Positions 8,671-17,088 are shown, counted from the first letter of the stretch. The stretch is 64,000 nt of DNA from CAZFLN01 sp964519905 (GCA_964519905.1 CAZFLN010000001.1:36368-100367), one strand, 5' to 3'. Made by a program: numbers and translations. Notes: generated by a model from the sequence alone, not told the origin.

Positions 8671-8991
8671 ATGTCTAAGACAAAGGTGTATTATAGTGAT
8701 GACCTCGTCCGTGAGTATGCTGAGCCTCAAGGGATTAGGGATCTTTCCGATCCTCAAATTGAGGCCTATAAGGTCGGCGATTTGTTTGTACATATTGTCG
8801 ACAAAGTTATATCCGAAACTGAGTTTCAGGCCACTGGGGAGAAGTTGCAAAATGTAATTTCCCCCACAGGTATTTTGAGCGTCGGCGTTCGGAATGGGAA
8901 ATACTTCCCGTTGTATGTGGGGTCAGTGGTCCTATTTGCTTGGCAGAACCTGTTATCCTTTTGTTCCCGCTTCTTCGCGATATGCGATTGA
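8671..8991 (+). CDS. Hypothetical protein, 106 aa
   Basis: Not recognised. ATG at 8671 follows GGGAGCGAG and is preferred to a TTG at 8626. An extended -10 (TG-A-TATAAT) at about 8579-8587 gives a leader of roughly 75 nt. The N-terminal 75 residues look soluble and charged. The C-terminus is hydrophobic with two Cys and lies within a large hairpin (8961-9002), so the natural C-terminus may be unusual or the reading frame may be frayed there. Confidence 0.5.
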   Translation: MSKTKVYYSDDLVREYAEPQGIRDLSDPQIEAYKVGDLFVHIVDKVISETEFQATGEKLQNVISPTGILSVGVRNGKYFPLYVGSVVLFAWQNLLSFCSRFFAICD

Positions 8992-9006
8992 GGCGGGAAC
9001 AAATTA
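8958..9006 (+). terminator. Strong 13-bp hairpin at gene end (possible terminator)
   Basis: The arms TTGTTCCCGCTTC (8961-8973) and its complement ending at 9002 pair over 13 bp with one G-U. The loop has an extra TCGC/GCGA pairing. A proper U-tract is missing on both strands, so it may be a processing or stabilising hairpin instead of an intrinsic terminator. It contains the stop codon of the preceding ORF. Confidence 0.5.
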
Positions 9007-9025
9007 GCTATCTGAGAAAATCATT

Positions 9026-9268
9026 TTACTGGATCTTCTCAGGAGGAATAAGTGTGATAAAAAATTCGTCTTGCTGTTTATTCTTTCCAGCATAAAATCG
9101 AACGATTCCCATATTTTCTAGAACTGCAAGAATGAATCGAGCTCGTTCAGCTTCATAGTTTGCTGCTAAAGCGTAATGTATAAACTGAAAGAGTGTTATT
9201 GTTCTTGATCCGAAAGCGTCGAAAGAATGAAGCAAAACTTCCTCTGGAGTGTATTTCTCTACCGACAT
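9026..9268 (-). CDS. Hypothetical protein, 80 aa
   Basis: Not recognised. A small soluble protein, predicted mainly helical at residues 8-55 and ending in a short beta segment. This layout is compatible with a winged-helix-like fold, but no DNA-binding motif can be claimed. It has one of the best leaderless start signals in the window: TG-A-TATAAT followed by exactly six bases and then ATG, with no Shine-Dalgarno sequence. That supports it being a real, separately transcribed gene. Confidence 0.6.
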   Translation of the reverse strand: MSVEKYTPEEVLLHSFDAFGSRTITLFQFIHYALAANYEAERARFILAVLENMGIVRFYAGKNKQQDEFFITLIPPEKIQ

Positions 9269-9337
9269 TTCTGAATTATATCAAACTCGATCAATAAATT
9301 GCTTATTCACCGAGGAGTGAGATTTTTTCTGATCGTA

Positions 9338-9937
9338 CTAAAAAACAAGTTTCGCTTCTTTGACGATTTGATCGAGTGCATTGCGAGCAGATACAGCATT
9401 AAACGACTGCTTGTCCTGCTTTTCGGCAATGATCAGTTTTGTGACCCGTGTACCATTTTGGAGGTACATAATATACTCCATGTCGCCGTTGTATGGACTT
9501 TCTTGAGCGGCATATTTGGCAAAGGAACCGAAGGCTGCAGGGAGATCTGCTCCTTCTGTCATGCCAGAGTATGATTGCGCTTCATCAGCTTCTGCTATGG
9601 AATCGTGTTGTTCAATATCTACGTAAAAACTGTGTGTAACGATTCCATTCGGCTCAAAGGCGTAGTAACAGGTCTCTCCAGTGGTGCCAATATTCGTAAC
9701 ACCTGAAGTTTTTGGAGCATCTACTGATTTCTCAAGCGCAGCTTCTATAACGTTTTGAGACACAACCTCACAGGCGTGAAGTGTTTCGTTAGAAGTGTCA
9801 GTTTCTGAAGTATCAAGAACAATGGATGACTCTGGAAGTTCTGAGCCGGAGTTCAGTTTTCCTAACTGAACCAATCCTGCAACACCTGCTCCAACTACAA
9901 AAATTGCTCCAGCAATAATAATGAGAGTCTTGTTCAT
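9338..9937 (-). CDS. Membrane-anchored hypothetical protein, 199 aa
   Basis: One N-terminal membrane segment (about 4-25, rich in Ile, Val and Gly) is followed by an acidic, Ser/Thr-rich linker and an extracytoplasmic domain of about 150 residues with a lone Cys pair. No family was recognised and no lipobox is seen, so it is probably an uncleaved anchor. It starts at ATG 9937 with AGGAGC six bases upstream, and it is transcribed alone. Confidence 0.7.
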   Translation of the reverse strand: MNKTLIIIAGAIFVVGAGVAGLVQLGKLNSGSELPESSIVLDTSETDTSNETLHACEVVSQNVIEAALEKSVDAPKTSGVTNIGTTGETCYYAFEPNGIVTHSFYVDIEQHDSIAEADEAQSYSGMTEGADLPAAFGSFAKYAAQESPYNGDMEYIMYLQNGTRVTKLIIAEKQDKQSFNAVSARNALDQIVKEAKLVF

Positions 9938-10006
9938 TTTGCTCCTGTTCTCTTTGCAAGATACGCTACAAAGTTTGCTTCGTCTATAAGGGGTTTTTGA
10001 ATAGTG

Positions 10007-10507
10007 CTAGCCAAAATTGAGTGATTCTCCTGAGAGCAACTCAAATCCACGTTTGATAGCGGCAACTTCTGGGTCATTCGAGGGCTTATGAGAAAAAATT
10101 TCTGACAGTTCTGTAGGTAAAAACCAGTGATATTGGGAGTGATCTTCTGGGTATATTTGTACGTTCTCTATTGGGTCAAGAAATTGAGCAAAGTATATGA
10201 CCTCGATGCTATGAGATCCTTTGACGGGGTTCATATACGTAAAAGCAGCAAATGGTTCACCTATCTGTACTCGCGTGTTAAATTCTTCATGCACTTCTCG
10301 AGCGAGTGCCTCGACGATATCTTCGCCAAAATCCACGTGGCCTCCGGGTAATTCCCAGATTTTAGGAAGAAACTTTTTTGTTGCTGCCCGTTGTGCCAAG
10401 AATAATTTTCTTCCCTCTGGGGATTGATGATGAATAAATGCGGTTGCTGAATGAACTTGCTGTCCCTGCGCTGGAGTTTCACTATCGTGGGAAATTTTGT
10501 GAGTCAT
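10007..10507 (-). CDS. Nudix hydrolase
   Basis: This 166-residue protein carries a complete Nudix box: Gly-His-Val-Asp-Phe-Gly-Glu, then seven residues, then Arg-Glu-Val-His-Glu-Glu. The box binds Mg2+ and cleaves nucleoside diphosphates linked to another group. The substrate cannot be deduced; the form is MutT-like. ATG at 10507 is chosen because an extended -10 (TG-T-TATACT) ends eight bases upstream, leaving almost no leader. An in-frame ATG at 10525 lies upstream of the predicted transcript start. Confidence 0.88.
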   Translation of the reverse strand: MTHKISHDSETPAQGQQVHSATAFIHHQSPEGRKLFLAQRAATKKFLPKIWELPGGHVDFGEDIVEALAREVHEEFNTRVQIGEPFAAFTYMNPVKGSHSIEVIYFAQFLDPIENVQIYPEDHSQYHWFLPTELSEIFSHKPSNDPEVAAIKRGFELLSGESLNFG

Positions 10508-10529
10508 TGGTTTTGAGTATAACAAAAGA

Positions 10530-10670
10530 TCACATTAAGTCTGAAACAGTTCCAATTTTTTGATTCTGATACGTTTTGCCGTTCATGACTGTGTCTTTTG
10601 GACCCAGGATTACCTGTGTGTCTGTCGTCAAAGAGAGGAGTTGCTTCAGTTTTGGCAGTGTTTTATAAAA
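10530..10670 (-). pseudogene. Possible C-terminal gene remnant (metallo-beta-lactamase-like)
   Basis: An open minus-strand frame ends at TGA (10532-10530) and is closed upstream by TAA at 10673-10671, with no start for most of its length. Its 46 codons read like a protein C-terminus (Leu-Leu-Ser-Leu, then Asp-Thr-Gln-Val-Ile-Leu-Gly-Pro), resembling the last helix and strand of MBL-fold hydrolases. The rest of this 180-bp interval holds only the Nudix promoter. The fragment is short, so chance is possible. Confidence 0.25.
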
Positions 10671-10705
10671 TTATTTTCATATGAGTTTTAATCAAAATAT
10701 GCATC

Positions 10706-11188
10706 CTAAAACTCTTTAAAGAAGTCAACTCTTCCTTCTCCAGCAACATAGTAGTTGGGAATATTTGCCACGACTTGGTATCCGTTTTTTTGATAGAACT
10801 TTCTGGCTGGAGCATAGGAATCAATATCGCAGGAAAGTGCATGAATATATCTTCCGTTTTTATTTTTTACCCACTGCTCTATTTCGTGCAAAAGCTGGGT
10901 GGCAATACCTTTTCCACGATGATTTTGATGTACAGAAAAGTAGTCTTGATCCATTTCGTATCCGCCACTTCCATATTTATTTTCACGGATTCCCATAGCG
11001 GCGATGATTTGACCATCTTGTTCGATATACCAGTACTGATGGTTTGGAGCTTGAACGCTGTCTCTTACTGCTCGTTCAACGATTGCTTTTTCGTTTGGTG
11101 CCCAAACTTGATCAAAGGCCTGATGACTGGTGAGAAAATCACTTATTCTTTTTGCAGTGCTTTCAGAAGAAAGAAGCTTAATTTCCAT
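10706..11188 (-). CDS. GNAT-family N-acetyltransferase
   Basis: A 160-residue single-domain GNAT protein. The acetyl-CoA-binding motif A is visible as Gln-Asn-His-Arg-Gly-Lys-Gly-Ile-Ala-Thr-Gln-Leu-Leu at about 90-102, followed by the typical Tyr-Gln-Lys-Asn-Gly-Tyr motif near residue 135. The acceptor is unknown. Its start has TG-A-TACAAT exactly six bases before ATG, which predicts a leaderless transcript. Confidence 0.88.
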   Translation of the reverse strand: MEIKLLSSESTAKRISDFLTSHQAFDQVWAPNEKAIVERAVRDSVQAPNHQYWYIEQDGQIIAAMGIRENKYGSGGYEMDQDYFSVHQNHRGKGIATQLLHEIEQWVKNKNGRYIHALSCDIDSYAPARKFYQKNGYQVVANIPNYYVAGEGRVDFFKEF

Positions 11189-11210
11189 ACCCCAATTGTA
11201 TCAAATGAGA

Positions 11211-11663
11211 TTATGCGATCGCTTGTAGGAGGAGCTTTGCAAAGAAGGCTTCTGCCTCTTTGTTCCAGGAAGTAATCGCAAACGTTGTCGGCCAGAGGTT
11301 TCCAGTATCGAGTTTTGCGGTGTCGTTGAATCCAATGGTGGCGTAGCGTGAGTTAAATTTACTTGCGCCTTGGAAAAACAGGATCACCTTTCCATCTGCG
11401 TTGGCGTATGCAGGCATGCCGTACCAAGTTTTTGGCATGAGATCAGGCGCAGTTTTGGAAACCAAGGAGTGCAGTTTGTTGGCAATGTCTTGGTCGGATT
11501 GGTTCATGGCAGTGATGGCTTCGAGCACGGCCTTTTCTCCGGCATCGCGATTTTTGCTCGCTTTGGCTTCTGCTTGAAGTTCCTTGGCTCGCTCGCGCAT
11601 CGCTGCTCGTTCTTCATCAGAAAAACTTGGCATTTTTGAGTTTTTCGCCGCAGATTGTGCCAT
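11211..11663 (-). CDS. DUF1801 (YdhG/Fra-like) domain protein
   Basis: This 150-residue protein has a charged Lys/Glu/Ala-rich N-terminal helix (about 10-50) followed by a DUF1801-type domain with the Met-Pro-Lys-Thr-Trp-Tyr-Gly-Met-Pro-Ala-Tyr segment and Val-Ile-Leu-Phe-Phe-Gln. DUF1801 proteins resemble frataxin-like iron chaperones, but their role is poorly known. ATG at 11663 is preceded by GAGGAGGATC and is preferred to one at 11720. It lies 10 bp after the stop of the double-VOC gene, so the two form an operon. Confidence 0.8.
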   Translation of the reverse strand: MAQSAAKNSKMPSFSDEERAAMRERAKELQAEAKASKNRDAGEKAVLEAITAMNQSDQDIANKLHSLVSKTAPDLMPKTWYGMPAYANADGKVILFFQGASKFNSRYATIGFNDTAKLDTGNLWPTTFAITSWNKEAEAFFAKLLLQAIA

Positions 11664-11673
11664 GATCCTCCTC

Positions 11674-12585
11674 TTAGTTTTCTGTCTTCTGAAAAGCGTC
11701 TTCGAGTTGAGCGACGTCAAATTTCTTCATCTGTAAGAACGCCTGTGTAACGCGGGCAATTTGTTCTGGTGTTCCGGTCTGCAGCATTTCTTGCAGTCGA
11801 GAAGAAGTAATTTGCCAAGAAACTCCAAATTGGTCTTTCAGCCAACCACACTGCTCGGCGGCTGGGTCAGCTGAGAGTTTTTCCCAGTATGTGTCGATTT
11901 CTTCTTGTGACTCACACTGGACGAGTAAAGAAATCCCTTCAGAAAATTGAAACTGGTGTTCATGGGCACTGTCACAACAGGTAAACCACTGGTCAGCAAT
12001 TTTCCAGTCAGCGAACATGATTGATCCCTCGACATCTGGTTCCATGCCAGCTGGGTAGCGGGCGATCATGCCTACTTGTGACTTTGCGAAGATACTTGTG
12101 TAGAAGTTCATTGCCGCCTCAGCCTTCCCTGCTACTGCTCCCACAAACAGAAGAGATGGCATGATGAATGGTCGGTCTTCTCCCGATTCATCAGTCAAAA
12201 TAAGCTGCCAAGAAATTCCAAAACGGTCCTGCACCCAGACATAGAGCGGGCTAAACGGATACGCTTGCAAAGGCATGAGGTCTTTTCCGCCTTCCGCCAG
12301 TTTGGCATAGAGTTCTCGGAGATGTTGTTCTGCTTGTGGGTCGAACTTGGGATCAAAGTTCACCATGAAAGAGATGGAAGGATTTGGCGTAAAGTACGGG
12401 CCAGCGTTGATGGCCATGAACGAAAAGCCACTCAAATCAAAGGAAATAATTTCACTGTCTCCTGATGGCGTATTGGTCAGCGTGGTGGTGTTGGTAATGG
12501 CTGAGTTTGGAAATATTCGAGTGTAGAACTCAGCAGCCTCTTGAGCTTGTGTATCGAACCATAGGTGGGGGATGATTTTTTGCAT
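11674..12585 (-). CDS. Tandem PhnB/VOC-superfamily protein
   Basis: The 303-residue chain has two copies of a PhnB-like (glyoxalase/VOC) domain, at about 1-135 and 140-285. Each starts with a beta strand and an Ala-Ala-x-Phe-Tyr-(Thr/x)-(Ser/Arg)-Ile-Phe motif and ends with Phe-Gly-(Ile/Val)-Ser-Trp-Gln. Single-domain relatives are annotated as PhnB or 3-demethylubiquinone methyltransferase-like, but activity is generally unproven. Transcription is probably leaderless (TG-A-TACACT, six bases, ATG). It heads an operon with the DUF1801 gene. Confidence 0.85.
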   Translation of the reverse strand: MQKIIPHLWFDTQAQEAAEFYTRIFPNSAITNTTTLTNTPSGDSEIISFDLSGFSFMAINAGPYFTPNPSISFMVNFDPKFDPQAEQHLRELYAKLAEGGKDLMPLQAYPFSPLYVWVQDRFGISWQLILTDESGEDRPFIMPSLLFVGAVAGKAEAAMNFYTSIFAKSQVGMIARYPAGMEPDVEGSIMFADWKIADQWFTCCDSAHEHQFQFSEGISLLVQCESQEEIDTYWEKLSADPAAEQCGWLKDQFGVSWQITSSRLQEMLQTGTPEQIARVTQAFLQMKKFDVAQLEDAFQKTEN

Positions 12586-12613
12586 ATGTATAGTGTATCA
12601 AGAAAAAACTATA

Positions 12614-12718
12614 TCCATGATATAATACTTATAGGCTTTCAGGGACGATTTTCATTTGCGAAAGTATGTTCTGTGGCTTCGCTCGTTTACATAATTGTAG
12701 TTTGAAAGGGTAATCTCA
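12614..12718 (+). promoter_or_regulatory. Promoter and leader of gene 12719
   Basis: An extended -10 (TG-A-TATAAT) at about 12615-12623 points toward the plus-strand gene and predicts a leader of about 85-90 nt ending in GAAAGGG nine bases before ATG. A short GCGAAAG/CTTTC-type pairing is possible. No known riboswitch was recognised. Confidence 0.4.
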
Positions 12719-13294
12719 ATGCCTCGCGGATGGGGAAAGAACTCTCAGCTTATTCTTGAATTGCTTCAGAATGGGCCATCAACGAAAGAGAACCTTCTTA
12801 GTCTTTTTGATGAGAAGGACCATCACAGTGTTGCAATTTCGCTTGCTAGACTCACCTCTGGTGACGCAATCATTAACAATAATGGTACTTTCTGTTTGAA
12901 AGCTCTTCACGACACAGAGACTAAAAGTACGAATACACACACCCTTGCTCAAGGGACCTCTCCTTTGGACAGTTTGTGTGTGTTTAAAAAAGAGGTTTCT
13001 GTTCCTGAAGTGGCATCGACAAGAAGGTTCAGTGCCTCTTTTCAGATCATCATGAACTTGCCGAATATCCGACGTGCAGGGTTTGCTACGGAATGTGATG
13101 AGAATCGTATTTTTTGGTTTCCGCAAGGAGCGAAAATTCTTACGATATCGGTCGGAGATACGACCCTCGCAAAGTCTGCAGAACTCATGCAATCTCGCTA
13201 CCTCTGTTTGGTACGTACCGAAAAAGGACGAAATTACATTGAGTTTTATCAGCCTCCTTATGGCCATAATTTTGTTTTGGCCTGGGAAGAGTAA
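12719..13294 (+). CDS. Hypothetical protein with N-terminal winged-helix-like region
   Basis: 191 residues. The first 65 residues look like a small helix-turn-helix or winged-helix domain: a helix, then a glycine-proline turn, Ser-Thr-Lys-Glu-Asn-Leu-Leu, a second helix with Ser-Val-Ala-Ile-Ser-Leu-Ala-Arg-Leu, and a strand pair. A polar Thr/Ser linker and a C-terminal beta-rich domain follow. No family was recognised, and a regulatory role is only suggested. It starts at ATG 12719 after GAAAGGG and is followed by a clear terminator. Confidence 0.6.
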   Translation: MPRGWGKNSQLILELLQNGPSTKENLLSLFDEKDHHSVAISLARLTSGDAIINNNGTFCLKALHDTETKSTNTHTLAQGTSPLDSLCVFKKEVSVPEVASTRRFSASFQIIMNLPNIRRAGFATECDENRIFWFPQGAKILTISVGDTTLAKSAELMQSRYLCLVRTEKGRNYIEFYQPPYGHNFVLAWEE

Positions 13295-13312
13295 AACTAC
13301 AGTTTAGATTTT

Positions 13313-13360
13313 GGGCTTCCATCGAAAGATGGAAGCCCATTCTGTATTTATGATTTTTTA
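13313..13360 (+). terminator. Rho-independent terminator
   Basis: Stem GGGCTTCCATC (13313-13323), GAAA tetraloop, and the perfect complementary arm 13328-13338, followed by a T-rich stretch including TTTTTT. It terminates gene 12719 and lies between convergent genes. Confidence 0.85.
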
Positions 13361-14655
13361 TTGAACTGTTTGGAGAGAGTGAGATATGCCCTCGACCGAA
13401 AAGCCAGTCCAGTTACGATGAGTCCGAGCACGCCAGCGGTCATAAATACCAAGGCGATGCCTCGTCCGTCACCCGTACCAAACCAGCTTCCAATGAGGTT
13501 GGCCCCTGGAGCGCCACCTTGCATCATCGGGATAAAGAAGTATTGAGCGATTGGTCCAATGGCGAAGGCAGTGAGTGGTGCGGCCGAGCTTTCGATACTC
13601 TGGGCAAAGCCGAAGATTCTCCCTTGCTGATTTGGTGGCACGACTTTTTGGACCACAGTTTGCTCGGCCGCCTCAACAAATGGTACGAGCGTCATGTAGA
13701 TGAATAACCCGATCGAAAGCAGCACAATCGATGGTTGAAGCGCAAAAAGAAAACAGTCAATCCACAGCACCACATTTATAAGAAGTAATGTTCGTAATGG
13801 ATTTTTCCCGAGTCCCCATTTGGTAATAATCAAACCACCGAGAATAAAACCCAGACTTAAAACTCCCCAAATGACTCCCCAAGTAGCCAGTGATACCAAA
13901 GACAGTCCATACGGATCCATAAGTGGCATGAACACTCCTCCTAAAAAGTTGTTGAAACTGGTAAAGAGAACCAGCGCCAAGAGCCCAGGAATATTTTTAA
14001 TTTTTTGAAACGTATCCCAGAGGTTTACCTTGGCCATGTTTTCTTCGTGAGTTTCAATTTCCACAACTACATTTTCTGGAATTGAAACGAAAAAGAGGTG
14101 TGCCAAAGCCAGAAAAATACACGCGATACTGATCACGAAAATCCACTCAATACCTGCGTACGCCAGCAAAAATCCACTGATTACGGACGAAAGTAAAAAC
14201 ACGATCCCCATCAAGGTACCCATGAGTCCGTTGGCACTGTCTCTTTGATCTTCCTCGACCAAGAGCCCGACTACTGTCGGCATGGTAATCCCTCGAATGT
14301 TCCCAAAGAGCACGCCAAAGAGTGTCAAGAAAATAAATATCCATAAAGGGAGGCTCGTATGATTGGTAAAAATGGAAGCTGGCAGAATGAGTAACACCAA
14401 GAAGGCACTTACAAAACTTGCCAGCGTGACGACACTCGAAAATATCATCATGTTCTTTTTTGTATGCTGATCAACTAACGAACCAAACCAAATGCTTGTG
14501 AGGGTCGTGGCAACAAGGTACACGCCTGACATGACAGAAGTTGCTAAGACTGACTGTGTTTGTGTATAGACCCACAGACTGAGCGCAAACCAAGTCAGCA
14601 TGGTCGTGAGACTGGCAATGAACGAGTTGGCGGCAAGATGGTAAAAAGATTTCAT
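13348..14655 (-). CDS. MFS transporter, macrolide-efflux (MefA)-like
   Basis: A 435-residue, 12-helix major facilitator of the MFS_3/TIGR00900-like drug:H+ antiporter branch, with the loop motif Gly-Ser-Leu-Val-Asp-Gln between helices 2 and 3. ATG at 14655 is chosen because the membrane domain starts there; the frame extends 44 codons upstream without membrane character. It lies 61 bp after an ABC-F gene in the same direction. In Firmicutes, MFS and ABC-F partners (mef-msr) together give macrolide resistance, so a ribosome-targeting drug role is plausible but unproven. A TATATA box ends seven bases before the ATG and a palindrome lies just upstream. Confidence 0.85.
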   Translation of the reverse strand: MKSFYHLAANSFIASLTTMLTWFALSLWVYTQTQSVLATSVMSGVYLVATTLTSIWFGSLVDQHTKKNMMIFSSVVTLASFVSAFLVLLILPASIFTNHTSLPLWIFIFLTLFGVLFGNIRGITMPTVVGLLVEEDQRDSANGLMGTLMGIVFLLSSVISGFLLAYAGIEWIFVISIACIFLALAHLFFVSIPENVVVEIETHEENMAKVNLWDTFQKIKNIPGLLALVLFTSFNNFLGGVFMPLMDPYGLSLVSLATWGVIWGVLSLGFILGGLIITKWGLGKNPLRTLLLINVVLWIDCFLFALQPSIVLLSIGLFIYMTLVPFVEAAEQTVVQKVVPPNQQGRIFGFAQSIESSAAPLTAFAIGPIAQYFFIPMMQGGAPGANLIGSWFGTGDGRGIALVFMTAGVLGLIVTGLAFRSRAYLTLSKQFNKKS

Positions 14656-14668
14656 TTTTTTGTATATA

Positions 14669-14684
14669 CGTGCATTTTTGCACG
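14669..14684 (-). promoter_or_regulatory. Palindrome (operator or attenuator) between ABC-F and MFS genes
   Basis: Perfect 6-4-6 inverted repeat CGTGCA-TTTT-TGCACG. On the minus strand it lies directly upstream of a TATATA -10 box and within the leader between the ABC-F stop and the MFS start. It could be a repressor site or a small attenuator hairpin. Confidence 0.5.
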
Positions 14685-14716
14685 AAGCGAAAGTATACCT
14701 GAGTCGCAAAAAAATG

Positions 14717-16192
14717 TCACTCTTTCTCAAGATCCAGCGTATCGTCGATGCGAATTTGATCAACAAATTCTGGGACGTGGGAAACAAGAATCATTGCCCC
14801 TTCATAAGAATGAAGCGCAGCGGCTATTACTGGTAAATGACGGAAATTAATATGGTTGGTCGGTTCATCGAGAATTAAGAGCCCTGGTTTGAGGAGTACC
14901 AGCCGAGCGAATGCGACAAGCCCTTTTTGTCCTTCGGAGAGTGTCCCAATCTTTGAGTTAATAACCTCTTTTGTAAGGAGGAAACCAGCAGCTACAGAAC
15001 GAAGTTTTTCTTCACTTACTCTTCCTTCTGATTCTTCAAGCGCATGAACTAAGGATTGGTACACCGTTTCTTCGAAATTGAGGGTCGTAAAATCTTGTCG
15101 ATAGTACCCCACTCTCAATTCTGCCGGAAGCGGAAGACCAGGATGATTTCCACTGGCGAGTGATTCTATGAGTGTGCTTTTGCCAATACCATTTGGCCCA
15201 ACAATATGGAGATGACGATTTTTCATGAGGAAAATGTGCGCCGGTTTTGTGACTTGTTTGCCGTTCTCCAGAATGGTGAAAGATGAAAGTTTGAGCGTTT
15301 CACCTGGAAAATTCTCTTGAACCGGAATAACAAATGGGCGAATAGTCTTGTCTTCTTTTCGTACCTCTACTTTTTCACTTTCATATTGATCAATTTTTTC
15401 ACGCATTTTTTTTGCTACATTGCGCATCTTGCCGCCTTTGTGAGCAAAGAAATTGGCCTTGTCTTTATTTGCTTGAATTTCGCGAGATTTTTGGGCGTTG
15501 AGTCGGTTTTCTTTTTCGATTCGTTGCGCAATTTCTTCGACGACATTGTGATAGTCTCCGGAATATTGTTCGACTTTTTGAGTAAAGCTATCCAGATAGA
15601 GCACGCCTTGTGTAAAGGCGTTGAGAAACTCGGCATCGTGAGAAATAACGATCACACTTTTTTGATAGTTCATGAGAAATTCTGTTAAGTGCCACACTCC
15701 CATGGTGTCTAAATTATTAGTCGGCTCATCGAGCAACAGTAAGTCTGGTTTTTGAATGAGCGCAGCAGCCAATAAAAGTCGAGCCTGCTGTCCTCCAGAA
15801 AAAGAACGAATTATTTTTTCTGGAGAAGCAACGAGATTGACTGCTTCGAGGATAGATACCATTCTTTTTTTGACTTCGTGCTCAGAAAGGCCAGAGTATT
15901 TCTGGAAGTACTCTACAACCGTCAAATCTAAATCGGCTGGAGAAATGACCTGGAATGCTGTAGCAACTGTGAATTTTTTATCAACAGAAATTACACCAGA
16001 ATCTGCTTTTTTTGCTCCGGTCAGTAAAGAGAAAAGTGTTGACTTCCCTGCCCCATTTTGACCCATGAGAGCAATTTTTGCGCCTTTTCGCACAGAAAAA
16101 CTCACCTCGTCGAGGATGCATTTGTCGTGTGAATAATTAAATGAAACTTTCTCAAAGCGAAGAATTGTTTCCATAGTTGCCATGTTGCTCAT
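14717..16192 (-). CDS. ABC-F family ribosome-associated ATPase
   Basis: 491 residues with two ABC domains and no membrane segments. Domain 1 has Walker A Gly-Gln-Asn-Gly-Ala-Gly-Lys-Ser-Thr, signature Ser-Phe-Ser-Gly-Gly-Gln and Walker B Leu-Leu-Leu-Asp-Glu-Pro-Thr-Asn-Asn. A charged linker (about 225-290) corresponds to the P-site tRNA-interaction motif. Domain 2 has Gly-Pro-Asn-Gly-Ile-Gly-Lys-Ser and Asp-Glu-Pro-Thr-Asn-His, but its signature is Leu-Ser-Glu-Gly-Gln-Lys-Gly instead of Ser-Gly-Gly. ABC-F proteins act on the ribosome as translation factors or antibiotic-resistance proteins. TATAAT lies about 20 bases upstream and GAGAG just before the ATG. Confidence 0.92.
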   Translation of the reverse strand: MSNMATMETILRFEKVSFNYSHDKCILDEVSFSVRKGAKIALMGQNGAGKSTLFSLLTGAKKADSGVISVDKKFTVATAFQVISPADLDLTVVEYFQKYSGLSEHEVKKRMVSILEAVNLVASPEKIIRSFSGGQQARLLLAAALIQKPDLLLLDEPTNNLDTMGVWHLTEFLMNYQKSVIVISHDAEFLNAFTQGVLYLDSFTQKVEQYSGDYHNVVEEIAQRIEKENRLNAQKSREIQANKDKANFFAHKGGKMRNVAKKMREKIDQYESEKVEVRKEDKTIRPFVIPVQENFPGETLKLSSFTILENGKQVTKPAHIFLMKNRHLHIVGPNGIGKSTLIESLASGNHPGLPLPAELRVGYYRQDFTTLNFEETVYQSLVHALEESEGRVSEEKLRSVAAGFLLTKEVINSKIGTLSEGQKGLVAFARLVLLKPGLLILDEPTNHINFRHLPVIAAALHSYEGAMILVSHVPEFVDQIRIDDTLDLEKE

Positions 16193-16273
16193 TTCTCTCA
16201 GGTAAGGGATGAATTATAGCGCACAAAGTGCTATTTTATCTGGCAAATTCGTGTTTTTCTCTCAAAAATCTGC

Positions 16274-16579
16274 CTAAATTACTCGCATCAACAAGAGAAC
16301 CCACACGACTCCGGTACATGTGCCGAAGAGAGCGATTGTTTGTGTAAAAAGTCGTACTGCTTCTCTCTTTTTTCCTTCGAGCAAAAGGAGCAACGGGGAA
16401 TAGAAAAAGAGATACGCCATGATTGCAGCAGAGAGCGTGAGTAAAGAAAGAAACGCGACTGGAGCGAATGCTGTGTCTGGTGTGTCTCCAAGTGTATTGG
16501 AAACTACGTGCAAAAGCGATACAACAACAGCAATATAACTGATCGCACCAAGGGCATTGAGAAACGGGTTTTGAGACAT
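16274..16579 (-). CDS. Small membrane protein, 101 aa
   Basis: Three hydrophobic segments (about 8-30, 38-62, 77-100) with a short cytoplasmic-type Glu-Gly-Lys-Lys-Arg loop. No family was recognised. ATG at 16579 is chosen because TG-C-TATACT ends exactly six bases upstream, which predicts a leaderless mRNA. The in-frame ATG at 16603 precedes that promoter. Confidence 0.7.
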   Translation of the reverse strand: MSQNPFLNALGAISYIAVVVSLLHVVSNTLGDTPDTAFAPVAFLSLLTLSAAIMAYLFFYSPLLLLLEGKKREAVRLFTQTIALFGTCTGVVWVLLLMRVI

Positions 16580-16653
16580 GGAAGTAGTATAGCAAATTTC
16601 CACAAGAACTTGGATATATTCAGTTTTCTTAGAGTTTCTTCTACAATACAGGT

Positions 16654-17088
16654 ATGAAAGAACTTCTTTTTTCTACCGCAATTCGAGCCTCTAAGGAGCG
16701 TGTCTGGCAGACGCTCTGGCAGGATCAAACGTTTCGTGATTGGGCGAATATAATTGACTCTGGAACATATATGGCTGGAGAACTTATCGAAGGTCATGAG
16801 GTGCAGTTTATTTCAGCCGAAAATGGGTATGGGGTGACGAGCTTTGTGGAAACACTGAGGCCGAACTCGTACCTACTCCTCAAACATTTGTCAGATACTC
16901 AAGATACAGGTGAACGAGAACGAGAGAAACAATGGACAGGTGGTCAGGAAAGCTACACTTTAGAAGAGGAAAGTGGTATTACAACATTGACAGTTACTTT
17001 TACCGTCCCGGCTGAACTGGAAGCCTACTTTACGGAAAACTATCCAAAGGCACTTGCGCGTGTAAAATTTCTTGCAGAGACACAATGA
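16654..17088 (+). CDS. SRPBCC/AHSA1-like (START superfamily) protein
   Basis: 144 residues starting with the typical pattern of AHSA1/SRPBCC proteins (a beta strand followed by Ala-Ser-Lys-Glu-Arg-Val-Trp-Gln-Thr-Leu) and ending in the long C-terminal helix that covers the ligand cavity. These domains bind hydrophobic ligands, but the ligand here is unknown. TACAAT ends exactly six bases before the ATG. The stop overlaps the upstream part of the next open frame, whose real start lies 25 bp downstream. Confidence 0.8.
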   Translation: MKELLFSTAIRASKERVWQTLWQDQTFRDWANIIDSGTYMAGELIEGHEVQFISAENGYGVTSFVETLRPNSYLLLKHLSDTQDTGEREREKQWTGGQESYTLEEESGITTLTVTFTVPAELEAYFTENYPKALARVKFLAETQ

